A stretch of 46,339 bases of DNA from Oscillospiraceae bacterium. Its GTDB lineage: Bacteria > Bacillota > Clostridia > UBA1381 > UBA9506. How positions within the stretch are numbered: the first letter of the stretch is position 1; each line of letters opens with the position of its first letter. The position numbers and the translations under genes were made by a program. The stretch lies in assembly GCA_015068555.1 (NCBI GenBank), contig SVKI01000011.1, forward strand, positions 1 through 46,339, in the 5' to 3' direction. The notes under the pieces are model-generated. The model was not told where the DNA came from, ran no database searches, and saw nothing but the letters and a program-made list of their open reading frames with translations. This document shows, piece by piece, positions 24,261 through 33,185 of this stretch.

Positions 24261-25814
24261 ATGAGCATTTTAAATGCTGAAAACATTACGCACAGCTTTG
24301 GTGGACGCCAGATTTTAGAGGATGCCAGCTTTCGACTTTTAAAAGGTGAGCACATCGGATTAATCGGCGCAAACGGTGAAGGAAAATCCACTTTTTTAAA
24401 GATTATTACAGGAGAACTTCATCCGGAAAACGGAAAAGTTGAATGGTGTCGGCATATTACATATGGATATTTAGATCAATATTCAACGCTAGAGAAGGGG
24501 AAAACCATCCGCGATGTGCTTCGTGATGCTTTTTCTCATTTATCGGAGCTGGAAAATGAGATGCTTGGTTTGTATGATAAAATGGCGGAGGCAAGCGATG
24601 AAGAGATTGCCACAATGATGGAAGAAGTAGGTGAAATGCAGGAGATTTTAGATTCTGCCGGATACTATACCATCGACACAAAAATCTCTGAATATGCCAA
24701 TGGCTTAGGCTTGGGTGAAATTGGTCTGGATAGGGATGTAACCGAGTTGTCCGGCGGACAAAGAGCAAAGGTTTTACTGGCAAAAGTATTGCTTGAAAAT
24801 CCCATGATTCTGATTTTGGACGAGCCGACCAACTTTTTGGATGAAAACCACATTGAATGGCTGACGGGATTTTTGCAGAATTATGAAAATGCTTTCATCC
24901 TGGTTTCGCATGACATGCCGTTCCTCACGAAGGTTACCAACGTGATTTACCATCTGGAAAACACGGTTTTGACGCGTTATAAAGGCACATATGAAGACTT
25001 TTTACGGATGCACGAGCTAAAAAAACAGCAAATCGAGCAGGCTTATAAAAAACAGCAGAAGAAAATTGCCGATTTAGAGGATTTTGTTGCCAGAAATAAA
25101 GCGCGAGCCGCAACGGCCACGCTGGCGCGTTCCCGCCAAAAAGAGCTGGATAAAATGGAGAGAATCAGTCTGGCGCCCGAAAAGGTTAAGCCGAGCTTTG
25201 TATTTCAGGCAGACCGTGCGCCGGGGCGTTTTGTAATAACGGCAAAGGATCTTGTTATCGGCTATGATTCGCCGCTGACGAACAAGGTGGATATTCAGAT
25301 AGAACGGAACAAAAAAATTGCCATTCGCGGCGTGAACGGTTTGGGTAAATCAACTTTATTAAAGACTCTCTTGCAAATCATTCCGCCCCTTGCAGGTGAA
25401 ATTGAGCATGACCAGTTTATTCGCGTGGGGTATTTTGAGCAGGAGGAGAGCTGTTCAGATAAAACGGCCTTGCAGGAGTTTTGGGACGAATTTCCATCCA
25501 TGACCAATGCAGAAGCCCGCGCGGCACTGGCTAAATGCGGCCTGACCACCGAGCATATTACCACGCAGATGCGTGCCCTGTCCGGTGGCGAAAATGCAAA
25601 GGTCCGGCTGTGCAAGCTGATGCAAAACCCGGCCAATATATTGGTTTTAGACGAGCCAACGAATCACCTGGATGTAATGGCAAAAGAGGAACTTGCTAAG
25701 GCGATTAAGGAGTTTAAAGGAACGGTTTTGCTTGTTTGCCATGAAAGTGAGTTTTACACCGGCCTTGTGGATGAGGTTTGGGATGTTTCGGCATGGAGTA
25801 CCAAAATTGTTTAA
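24261..25814 (+). CDS. ABC-F family ATPase (YbiT-like)
   Basis: A 517-residue protein with two ATP-binding cassettes and no membrane helices. Cassette 1: Walker A GANGEGKST (about residue 36), signature LSGGQRAKV, Walker B LILDEPTNFLD. Then an ABC-F linker (ERYKGTYEDFL-like, then KKQQIEQAYKKQQKKIADLEDFVARNKARA). Cassette 2: GVNGLGKST, LSGGENAKV, LVLDEPTNHLD. ABC-F proteins bind the ribosomal E site and ease stalls or give antibiotic protection. This long-linker form looks like YbiT rather than a known resistance type. It overlaps no neighbour and sits 26 bp before coaD. Confidence 0.92.
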   Translation: MSILNAENITHSFGGRQILEDASFRLLKGEHIGLIGANGEGKSTFLKIITGELHPENGKVEWCRHITYGYLDQYSTLEKGKTIRDVLRDAFSHLSELENEMLGLYDKMAEASDEEIATMMEEVGEMQEILDSAGYYTIDTKISEYANGLGLGEIGLDRDVTELSGGQRAKVLLAKVLLENPMILILDEPTNFLDENHIEWLTGFLQNYENAFILVSHDMPFLTKVTNVIYHLENTVLTRYKGTYEDFLRMHELKKQQIEQAYKKQQKKIADLEDFVARNKARAATATLARSRQKELDKMERISLAPEKVKPSFVFQADRAPGRFVITAKDLVIGYDSPLTNKVDIQIERNKKIAIRGVNGLGKSTLLKTLLQIIPPLAGEIEHDQFIRVGYFEQEESCSDKTALQEFWDEFPSMTNAEARAALAKCGLTTEHITTQMRALSGGENAKVRLCKLMQNPANILVLDEPTNHLDVMAKEELAKAIKEFKGTVLLVCHESEFYTGLVDEVWDVSAWSTKIV

Positions 25815-25840
25815 AATTGAGACAGAAAAGGAGCGTAATC

Positions 25841-26311
25841 ATGAGTAATATTGCGATTTATCCTGGTAGTTTTGACCCCTTTACCAACGGACATTTAGAC
25901 ATCGTTTTCAAGGCTTCCAAATTATTTGATAAGGTGCATGTGGTTATCGGTGTGAATGCCAATAAAAAAAGAAGCTACGACAGTGAAGAAATGTGCCGGG
26001 CCATTGAGAAAACGCTTGCGCAGAACAATATCCATAACTGCGTCGTGTATGCGCATGACGGCCTGGTTGCAGAATATACAAAAGAGCACAACATCGGTTA
26101 CATGATTCGAGGCCTTCGGAATAACCTGGATTATAACTACGAGGAAAACATTGCTGAGGTGAATAAGCTGATTAACCCGGCCTTAGAATATGTATATTTT
26201 CGTGCAGATAACGTAGCGGTTTCGTCGTCCATGGTTATGGAACTGCACAGCTACAGAAAAGATATTTCGAAATTTGTGCCGGAGCCGATTTTGGAATTGA
26301 TGAATCGATAG
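25841..26311 (+). CDS. coaD: Phosphopantetheine adenylyltransferase
   Basis: A 156-residue CoaD, the penultimate enzyme of coenzyme A synthesis (4'-phosphopantetheine + ATP to dephospho-CoA). The nucleotidyltransferase motif YPGSFDPFTNGHLDI carries the T/HxGH site; RGLRNNLDYNYEENIAEVNK and the AVSSSMVME loop are also conserved. ATG selected behind AAAAGGAG; a longer frame would begin inside the ABC-F gene. In many Firmicutes coaD follows rsmD, which is absent here. The Phe in FDPF replaces the common Val. Confidence 0.95.
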   Translation: MSNIAIYPGSFDPFTNGHLDIVFKASKLFDKVHVVIGVNANKKRSYDSEEMCRAIEKTLAQNNIHNCVVYAHDGLVAEYTKEHNIGYMIRGLRNNLDYNYEENIAEVNKLINPALEYVYFRADNVAVSSSMVMELHSYRKDISKFVPEPILELMNR

Positions 26312-26424
26312 GATAAAACAAAAAACAGTGGCATATGGTATATAGAAGCGCGGAACACGGCCTTGTTTTACCGGGTCATGAAAACGTAAGCGCGTGTGAC
26401 TATGATGTAAAAGGAGAGAGCGGT

Positions 26425-27111
26425 ATGCAATTTGAATGGGTACAACTGGAATACATATTTCGCGTTTTGCTGGCCGGTATATGCGGTATTGTTGTTGGCT
26501 GGGAAAGGAAAAACAGATCAAAAGAAGCCGGCATCCGAACGCATTTTGTTGTGGCGTGCGGTGCGGCACTGATTATGATTATTTCAAAATATGCCTTTTT
26601 TGATGTGATTGGGAATGAACTTTATAACGGTGCAGATGTGCGGCTTGACCCTTCGCGTGTGGCTTCAACCATCGCAAGCGGCATCGGCTTTTTGGGTGCC
26701 GGCATGATCTTCGTGCATCGCAACACCATCAGTGGCCTGACAACGGCGGCAGGGATCTGGGCAATATCGGGCGTGGGCATGGCGATTGGTGCAGGCATGT
26801 ATGTGGTTGGCATTGCGGTGACGGTTTTAATTCTTTTGGCGCAGCTTCTTTTGCATTTGCATCTTTTTAAAACCGAGCGTGCAAGAGTTAAAGTGCTGAG
26901 TGTTAAAGAAGTGGCAGATGGTGTCTATCAACAGCGTATGACAGAACTGCTTTCAGCAAAGGAGATTGCTGTGCTGGATGTGTCTGTAGAGAAATTAGAA
27001 GATGGTGGAATAAGAAATTACAGTTTTACACTTGAATTGCCTGATGGTATTACAGAAGAAGAAATCATTGATTTGGTTCCATATAGGTGTAGTATAAAAC
27101 CCTGTCTATAA
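26425..27111 (+). CDS. MgtC/SapB family membrane protein
   Basis: A 228-residue protein. The N-terminal four to five helices carry the MgtC/SapB signature: FRVLLAGICGIVVGWERKNRSKEAGIRTHFVVACGAALIM, then ASGIGFLGAGMIFVHRNTISGLTTAAGIWAISGVGMAIG. A soluble C-terminal domain of about 75 residues looks ACT-like. Family members relate to magnesium homeostasis or, in pathogens, survival in macrophages through control of F-ATPase; the role here is unknown. AAAAGGAGAG before the ATG; the gap to coaD is 113 bp without a clear promoter. Confidence 0.88.
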   Translation: MQFEWVQLEYIFRVLLAGICGIVVGWERKNRSKEAGIRTHFVVACGAALIMIISKYAFFDVIGNELYNGADVRLDPSRVASTIASGIGFLGAGMIFVHRNTISGLTTAAGIWAISGVGMAIGAGMYVVGIAVTVLILLAQLLLHLHLFKTERARVKVLSVKEVADGVYQQRMTELLSAKEIAVLDVSVEKLEDGGIRNYSFTLELPDGITEEEIIDLVPYRCSIKPCL

Positions 27112-27116
27112 TGCCA

Positions 27117-27149
27117 AAAGAGCCTGTAGCAACGCTACAGGCTCTTTTT
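27117..27149. terminator. Bidirectional terminator between mgtC-like gene and thrS
   Basis: AAAAGAGCCTGTAGC pairs with GCTACAGGCTCTTTT around AAC. T runs lie on both strands, between convergent genes. Confidence 0.93.
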
Positions 27150-27161
27150 ATAGATTTGTTT

Positions 27162-28925
27162 TTACAGTCTTTCAATTGTTTCTTGTTTGATTTTTTCCAC
27201 AAAGGCTTCTAAGGTCATGGTTTCGTTTTGCTGCGTATCACGGCGACGGATGGAAACCGTACCTTCTTCTGCTTCTTTTTGACCGAGAATTACCATATAG
27301 GGCACGCGGTCAACAACCTGTGCCTCACGAATCATATAGCCTATTTTTTCGTTTCTGTCATCTAATTCGCAACGGATTTTAGCTTCGCGCAGAGCCTCAT
27401 ATACCTTTTTGCCATATTCAGCGCATTTTTCAGAAACAAGCAGTACCTTGGCCTGAACAGGCGCGAGCCAAACGGGGAATTTGCCGGCAAAGTGCTCGGT
27501 GATGATACCGATGAAACGCTCGATAGAGCCAAAGCATACGCGGTGAATCATAATCGGACGTTGCTTTTCACCCTTATCGTCCACATATTCCAGATCAAAG
27601 TTAATCGGCATCTGGAAATCGAGCTGAATCGTGCCGCACTGCCAGGTTCTGCCCAGGGAATCTTCCAGGTGGAAGTCAATTTTCGGGCCGTAGAATGCGC
27701 CGTCACCTTCGTTGATGGTGTAGGGCAGGTTCAGCTTTTCAAGAGCATTCTTAAGACCGTTTGTAGCTGCTTCCCAATCTTCATCACTACCCATGCTGTC
27801 TTCAGGACGGGTGGAAAGTTCTACAGAATATTTAAAGCCAAACTTTTCATACACTTCGTTAATCAGGTGCACAACACCCACGATTTCTTCTGTGATCTGT
27901 TCACGACGCATGAAGATGTGCGCATCGTCCTGCGTGAAGCAACGAACGCGGAACAAACCGTGCAGCGCACCCTTTAACTCGTGACGATGCACAAGACCCA
28001 GTTCGCCGACACGGAGCGGAAGCTCACGATAGCTGTGGGGCTTAGATGCATACACCATAACGCCACCGGGGCAGTTCATAGGCTTTACGCAATAGGTGTC
28101 TTCATCGATTTGTGTGGAATACATATTGTCTTTATAATGATCCCAGTGACCGCTGGTTTCCCACAAGTGACGGTTCATGATGAGAGGTGTAGAAACTTCC
28201 ACATAATTATCACGGGTGTGAATTTCGCGCCAGTATTCAATCAGGGCGTTTTTCAGCGCCATACCTTTTGGCAGGAAGAAGGGGAAGCCGGGGGCTTCTT
28301 CGTTCATCATAAACAGATTCATTTCCTTGCCGATACGGCGATGGTCACGCTTTTCAGCTTCGGCTAAAAGAACAAGGTAATCATCCAGTTCTTTTTGTGT
28401 GGCAAAAGCAATACCGTTGATACGGGTGAGCATGGTGTTGTCTTTATCGTTCTTCCAGTAAGCGCCGGATTGACCCATGATTTTAAACGCCTTGAGGGCC
28501 TTGGTGTAGCACAGGTGAGGGCCTACGCACATATCGACATATTCGCCCTGCTGGAAAAAGCTGATGGGCGCATCTTCTTCCAAATCACCGATGTGTTCAA
28601 CCTTGTATTTTTCGCCGCGTTCTTCCATAAATTTGATGGCTTCTTCGCGGGGCAGGATAAAGGATTTAATCGGTGTGTTTTCCTTTACAATTTTTTTCAT
28701 TTCCTGCTCAATGGCAATCAAATCGTCATCGGTAAGCTTTTTGTCGCCCAAATCTACATCGTAGTAAAAGCCTTTTTCAGTCGCCGGGCCATAAGCAAAC
28801 ATAGCATCGGGATACAGGCGTTTGATGGCTTGGGCCATGGTGTGTGCGGCCGTGTGGCGGATGATATGCAGCTCTTCTTCAGGCGCACATTCTGCGACGG
28901 TGCCGTTATTGTAAATCACTTTCAT
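27162..28925 (-). CDS. thrS: Threonine--tRNA ligase lacking the TGS domain
   Basis: A 587-residue ThrRS. The N-terminal editing domain is present (HTAAHTMAQA at residues 24-33, and CVGPH), followed by the class II catalytic core: PMNCPGG with the zinc Cys, VHRHELKGALHGLFRVRCFTQDD (motif 2) and FGSIERFIGIITEHF (motif 3), then the anticodon-binding domain. The usual N-terminal TGS domain (about 60 residues) is missing: only about 20 residues precede the editing domain. Start at the ATG 9 nt after GAGGAGG. Expression is under a T-box. Some Clostridia share this shorter form, as far as I recall. Confidence 0.95.
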   Translation of the reverse strand: MKVIYNNGTVAECAPEEELHIIRHTAAHTMAQAIKRLYPDAMFAYGPATEKGFYYDVDLGDKKLTDDDLIAIEQEMKKIVKENTPIKSFILPREEAIKFMEERGEKYKVEHIGDLEEDAPISFFQQGEYVDMCVGPHLCYTKALKAFKIMGQSGAYWKNDKDNTMLTRINGIAFATQKELDDYLVLLAEAEKRDHRRIGKEMNLFMMNEEAPGFPFFLPKGMALKNALIEYWREIHTRDNYVEVSTPLIMNRHLWETSGHWDHYKDNMYSTQIDEDTYCVKPMNCPGGVMVYASKPHSYRELPLRVGELGLVHRHELKGALHGLFRVRCFTQDDAHIFMRREQITEEIVGVVHLINEVYEKFGFKYSVELSTRPEDSMGSDEDWEAATNGLKNALEKLNLPYTINEGDGAFYGPKIDFHLEDSLGRTWQCGTIQLDFQMPINFDLEYVDDKGEKQRPIMIHRVCFGSIERFIGIITEHFAGKFPVWLAPVQAKVLLVSEKCAEYGKKVYEALREAKIRCELDDRNEKIGYMIREAQVVDRVPYMVILGQKEAEEGTVSIRRRDTQQNETMTLEAFVEKIKQETIERL

Positions 28926-28960
28926 ATAAGATAGCCTCCTCATTATAATTCTAAAAAATA

Positions 28961-29217
28961 AAAAACACCCTAAACAAACCGATAGCTATCGGCTGTCAAG
29001 GGTGCATAAAGCACGGTTCCACCTTGATTTTTCACTCAGATTCTGATAAATCTTAGCCTTTAACGCAGGCGTACGGCAAAGCTTACTGATGTTCGGCCAT
29101 GCAGCTCCGGAGTGGTTTTCACCGATTTTCCACATAAGAAACTTCCAGCAAATGTTTCTCTCTCTTGATGCTTCCCGTCGGTTACTCGTTCCTTCATCGC
29201 TTTTATCTATTCATCTA
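28961..29217 (-). promoter_or_regulatory. T-box leader of thrS
   Basis: On the minus strand the T-box core AAGGTGGAACCGTGC lies at 29011-29025, followed by the terminator: CACCCT (28966-28971) with AGGGTG (28999-29004) enclosing the perfect palindrome CCGATAGCTATCGG, then a T run. Upstream are GATGAAGGAACGAGTA and a long stem I region. Two ACC (threonine) triplets in suitable places, in GTAACCGA and AAAACCACTCC, could be the specifier; I cannot decide which. Uncharged tRNA-Thr would stabilise the antiterminator. Confidence 0.88.
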
Positions 29218-29223
29218 TACATG

Positions 29224-29252
29224 AGTATATCATTTTAAAATGGTCTTGTCAA
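29224..29252 (-). promoter_or_regulatory. SigA promoter of the thrS T-box transcript
   Basis: Minus strand TTGACA (29247-29252), 17 nt, TATACT (29224-29229). Confidence 0.88.
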
Positions 29253-29303
29253 GAAAAAAACGCAGAAATTTACGCCTTGCGTTTCTTTTATGTCGGAATT
29301 TGT

Positions 29304-29332
29304 TTGACATTTTTATCTTTATCAAATACAAT
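29304..29332 (+). promoter_or_regulatory. SigA promoter of the decarboxylase gene
   Basis: TTGACA (29304-29309), 17 nt, TACAAT (29327-29332), 34 nt before the start codon. Confidence 0.8.
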
Positions 29333-29366
29333 ATTAGATGGAAGAAAAACAAAAAGGATGCAAATT

Positions 29367-30725
29367 ATGACGATACTATCAGAACTCAAGCAACATAACC
29401 AGCGGGAAAAAGCATCATTTCATATGCCCGGTCACAAGAACGGAGCGGGTATTTTTGCAATGCCGCTTAAAGAGAATCCCTTTCGTTATGATACGACAGA
29501 ACTGGCCGATACAGATGCACTCATCGAGCCTTCGTCAAGCATTTTGAAGGCAGAGGAAAAGGCGGCAGAGCTATATGGCGCGGCCCATAGCTTTTATCTT
29601 GTAAACGGCTCAACCTGTGGTATTTTGGCGATGTTTTATCTGTGCTTTAAGCCCGGTGATGTGGTGCTTGTTGACAGAAACTGTCATCGCTCGGTTCTGC
29701 ATGCCTGTGCCCTGACGGGTGTTACACCTATCTATATGGTGCCATCCGATTCCCGCTATCCCGGTGTGCCGGGTGTGCTTGATGCAATGGTTGTGGAGGA
29801 GGCCTTAGGGCGCTATCCACAGGTAAGGGGAGTGTTTGTAACAAGTCCTAATTATTATGGAGCCGTTGCTGATTTGAAAACAATAGCAGAGGCAGCACAT
29901 AAACAGGGCGCTTATCTGCTTGTAGATGAAGCGCACGGCGCACATTTTGCCTTTTCTGAACAGTTGCCGCAAACAGCGATGCAACAGGGAGCTGACTGCA
30001 GCGTGGTCAGTGCTCACAAAACGCTTGGCGCGCCCAATCAAACAGCTTTGCTGCACACAAATGGTAGTTGGGATGCTGATGTTGTGAGAGAGGCAATTCA
30101 TGTTTTTCAAACCAGTAGTCCTTCTTTTGTTTTGCTTTCAGCTATGGAGGAGGCCATTTTGTGGGCGGAAGAAAACGGCGCCCGAAAAACAGAATGGGTG
30201 AAGGCTTGTCTAAAGGATTTACCCTATATAGATGACCCGCTAAAGCGCTTGCTTCTATATGGAGATAAGGGCTATAGCGGCTATGAAGTTGATGAAATTC
30301 TGCGAACAAAATTTGGCATTTATGCAGAGCTTTGCGACAGGCAAAGCGTACTGCTTATGTCCTCCTGGGCAAACAGTGAGGAGGATTTTGCAAGGCTGCA
30401 TGAAGCGGTTTCCTATTTAGACTCGTTGCCGCTTAAACAAGACAAGATATCTGAAAATCCTATTTTCCTGCCAACTTTTGTGCAGCCGGAGATGACGCCG
30501 CAGGAGGTGCACTATGCACCCAATGCAAAGGTATTACCCGCGTTGTCGGAGGGAAAAATCAGCGCGCAAGCCGTAACAGCCTTTCCACCATGCATTCCAA
30601 TTATTCTGCCCGGCGAAAGAATAACCAAAAACCAAATTAACATTTTGACAGAAGCCGCCAAAAGCGGTGCCCGTATAACCGGGCTTGATGAAGAAAACAG
30701 GTTACGGACGGTGAAGGAAAATTAA
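29367..30725 (+). CDS. Orn/Lys/Arg decarboxylase family PLP enzyme
   Basis: A 452-residue fold-type I PLP enzyme. N-terminal SFHMPGHKNG, then NGSTCGILA, VDEAHGAHF (Asp binding the pyridine nitrogen) and SAHKTLGAPNQT with the Schiff-base Lys. This is the short Gram-positive form, similar to Bacillus SpeA/YaaO, that decarboxylates arginine, lysine or ornithine for polyamine synthesis; the substrate cannot be told. In Firmicutes it often sits before tmk and holB, which are absent here. The ATG has AAGGATG upstream. Divergent from thrS. Confidence 0.88.
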   Translation: MTILSELKQHNQREKASFHMPGHKNGAGIFAMPLKENPFRYDTTELADTDALIEPSSSILKAEEKAAELYGAAHSFYLVNGSTCGILAMFYLCFKPGDVVLVDRNCHRSVLHACALTGVTPIYMVPSDSRYPGVPGVLDAMVVEEALGRYPQVRGVFVTSPNYYGAVADLKTIAEAAHKQGAYLLVDEAHGAHFAFSEQLPQTAMQQGADCSVVSAHKTLGAPNQTALLHTNGSWDADVVREAIHVFQTSSPSFVLLSAMEEAILWAEENGARKTEWVKACLKDLPYIDDPLKRLLLYGDKGYSGYEVDEILRTKFGIYAELCDRQSVLLMSSWANSEEDFARLHEAVSYLDSLPLKQDKISENPIFLPTFVQPEMTPQEVHYAPNAKVLPALSEGKISAQAVTAFPPCIPIILPGERITKNQINILTEAAKSGARITGLDEENRLRTVKEN

Positions 30726-30743
30726 AAAATAATCCACAAGATA

Positions 30744-30772
30744 TTGAATTTTTGATAAAAGTGTGATACAAT
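30744..30772 (+). promoter_or_regulatory. SigA promoter of the rsmB operon
   Basis: TTGAAT (30744-30749), 17 nt, TACAAT (30767-30772). Confidence 0.7.
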
Positions 30773-30814
30773 ATATAAGATAAAACGAAGAATCTGCTCA
30801 AAGAGGTTCGCTAT

Positions 30815-32143
30815 ATGCTACAAGCCAGAGAAACCGCCCTTAAAATTTTAGCCGAGATTGAAAAAAATCAGGCCTATTTAAATATCAGCTTTCAGGAAAA
30901 AATGCACGACAGTTCACTATCAGCACGAGATATTGCGTTTGTCAAAGAACTGGTTTACGGCGTTACCAAACGAAAGATAACGCTTGATTATGCCGCCAGT
31001 CGCTATTCGTCAGTGAAGCTGAAAAAGCTCTCGGTTTATATCCTTTCGATTTTGCGTATGGGCTTATACCAAATGTTTTATATGGATAAGATTCCGCAAA
31101 GTGCGGCGGTGAATGAATCCGTTAAGCTTGCCGGTAAATATGGTCATGGTGCTTCGCGCGGCTATGTGAACGCCCTTTTGCGTAAACTGGCAAAGGAAGG
31201 CCTACCCGAGCCGACGGAAACAGAGAGTATAAGCGCTTTATCTGTGCGTTATTCTCATCCTGAAGAACTTGTAGCGTGGTATGTAAAAACCTTTGGCGAA
31301 AAGGCGCAAGAACTTTTAAAGCAAAATAATGTCATGCCACCTTTGTGTGTGCGTATTAACAGCCTACGCACGACGGCAGAACAGCTTAAGACTAAGCTGG
31401 CAGAGGAAGGTATAGAAGCCCGCTCCGGCAGTCTAACGCATTCGGCGTTGTTACTTACAAACGGTTCGCCGCAACGGCTTTCTGCCTATGCTGAAGGGCT
31501 CTTTACTGTGCAGGATCAAAGTGCGCAGTTGGCGGCCTTGGCACTTTCGCCGAAGCCGGGCAACCGTGTGCTTGATGCTTGCGCAGCACCGGGTGGAAAA
31601 ACGACCCATATGGCCGAAATGATGGAAAATCAAGGCGATATTACGGCGCTTGATATATATGAAAAGCGGCTTCGTTCTGTTACGCAGACGGCGCAGCGGT
31701 TGGGTGTTTTGATCATCACAACCTGTGCATGTGATGCGGCAACATATAAAGCAGAGAAGCCTTTTGATAAAATTTTAGTGGATGCGCCGTGTTCGGGTCT
31801 GGGTGTTATCAGACGCAGGCCGGATATTAAATATAAAGAGAATCTGACGGATTTTGCAGGTTTGGTTACGACACAGAAGGCTATTTTAGAAAACTGTGCA
31901 AGCCTTCTTGCAAAGGACGGGGAGCTTGTTTATAGCACCTGTACGGTGAACCCAATGGAAAACGAGGGTGTTGTGCAAAGCTTTTTAGAGAGCCATCCGG
32001 AATTTTCGCTTGTGCCGATTACGCACTCCGAGATGAGCCAGGAAGCGCTCGCCTTGTTTGAAACAGGCATGGGAACCGTGTATCCCACCCCGGAGGGTGG
32101 AGACGGATTCTTTATCGCTAAGCTAAAGAGGAATGCTACATGA
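30815..32143 (+). CDS. rsmB: 16S rRNA m5C967 methyltransferase RsmB
   Basis: A 442-residue RsmB/Sun. An N-terminal NusB-like domain (ARETALKILAEIEKNQAYLN, then IPQSAAVNESVKLA) is followed by a SAM-dependent methyltransferase with LDACAAPGGKTTHMAE, VDAPCSGLGVIRRRPD (the PC cysteine) and YSTCTVNPMENE (the second catalytic Cys). It methylates C967 of 16S rRNA. The stop overlaps the rlmN start by ATGA. First gene of a long translation and signalling operon. Confidence 0.95.
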   Translation: MLQARETALKILAEIEKNQAYLNISFQEKMHDSSLSARDIAFVKELVYGVTKRKITLDYAASRYSSVKLKKLSVYILSILRMGLYQMFYMDKIPQSAAVNESVKLAGKYGHGASRGYVNALLRKLAKEGLPEPTETESISALSVRYSHPEELVAWYVKTFGEKAQELLKQNNVMPPLCVRINSLRTTAEQLKTKLAEEGIEARSGSLTHSALLLTNGSPQRLSAYAEGLFTVQDQSAQLAALALSPKPGNRVLDACAAPGGKTTHMAEMMENQGDITALDIYEKRLRSVTQTAQRLGVLIITTCACDAATYKAEKPFDKILVDAPCSGLGVIRRRPDIKYKENLTDFAGLVTTQKAILENCASLLAKDGELVYSTCTVNPMENEGVVQSFLESHPEFSLVPITHSEMSQEALALFETGMGTVYPTPEGGDGFFIAKLKRNAT

Positions 32144-33168
32144 TTGATATATACAGTTTAACACGCGCAGAGCTATGTGATCTAACTGTTTCGTTAGGCG
32201 AGAAATCCTACCGTGGCAAGCAGGTTTTTAAGTGGCTTTATGGCGGAGCAGAATCATTTGATGACATGACGGATTTGCCAAAAGCCTTCCGTGAAAAGTT
32301 AAAAGAAACATGCCGCATGACATTGCCACAGATTGCGCGTAAGCAGGTTTCAAAAGACGGAACAGTGAAATATGCCTTCAGGCTCTATGATGGAGAAGTG
32401 ATAGAATCCGTCGTGATGTCCTATCACCACGGCAACACCATTTGTGTGTCAACCCAGGCGGGCTGCAATATGGGCTGTGCTTTTTGTGCGTCGACAGTCG
32501 GTGGCAAAACGAGAGACCTTATGGCAGGCGAAATTCTGGGTCAGATTGTATCGGCGCAAAAGGATATGGGTCTGCGCATAGGGAATGTGGTGCTGATGGG
32601 CATGGGAGAACCGCTTGATAATTTAGAGCAGGTTTTGCGCTTTATGGCGATTGCCAATGACGAAGAATGTTTACATATAGGTTATCGGCATTTTACCTTG
32701 TCCACTTGTGGACTTTGCGATCAGCTAAAAAAGCTGGCAGAAGAGAATTTGCCCATTAATCTCTCGGTTTCGGTGCATTCTCCTTTTAATGAAGAGAGAA
32801 GCAAGATGATGCCGGTTAACAAAAAGTATCCGCTTGAAAAACTGGTGGAATCCCTTTGCGCTTATCAACAAAAAACAGGCAGACGCATCAGTGTAGAATA
32901 TGCATTGATTCAGGGTAAAAACGATAGTGTGGCGCATGCCCGGGCTTTGATGAAGTTATTTTCCCCTCTTTCGTATCATGTGAATGTGATTCCCGTCAAT
33001 CAGGCAAGAGAGGGATTTGTGAAAAGTAAAAAACAGGCTGTTGCAGCCTTTTTAGAATGTTTTACTGAGCGTGGCATTCCTGCCACAGCGCGTCGTGAGT
33101 TGGGCAGTGACATCAGCGCAGCTTGCGGGCAGTTAAAACACGAGGTAAAGCAGACAGAACTGCAGTGA
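32140..33168 (+). CDS. rlmN: 23S rRNA (A2503) / tRNA (A37) C2-methyltransferase RlmN
   Basis: A 342-residue radical SAM enzyme. The cluster motif CNMGCAFC gives Cys109, 113 and 116. The C-terminal methyl-carrying Cys329 lies in ISAACGQL, and FTLSTCGL is conserved. RlmN uses ping-pong radical chemistry to methylate C2 of A2503 in 23S rRNA and A37 in some tRNAs. Coupled to rsmB by a 4-nt overlap, with GAGG 8 nt before its ATG. Confidence 0.96.
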   Translation: MIDIYSLTRAELCDLTVSLGEKSYRGKQVFKWLYGGAESFDDMTDLPKAFREKLKETCRMTLPQIARKQVSKDGTVKYAFRLYDGEVIESVVMSYHHGNTICVSTQAGCNMGCAFCASTVGGKTRDLMAGEILGQIVSAQKDMGLRIGNVVLMGMGEPLDNLEQVLRFMAIANDEECLHIGYRHFTLSTCGLCDQLKKLAEENLPINLSVSVHSPFNEERSKMMPVNKKYPLEKLVESLCAYQQKTGRRISVEYALIQGKNDSVAHARALMKLFSPLSYHVNVIPVNQAREGFVKSKKQAVAAFLECFTERGIPATARRELGSDISAACGQLKHEVKQTELQ

Positions 33169-33185
33169 GAATTTGAGGTGATATC

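Noticed and set aside
27492-28934. Long open frames antisense to thrS
   Set aside because: They mirror the codon pattern of thrS, have no ribosome sites and no recognisable protein features.
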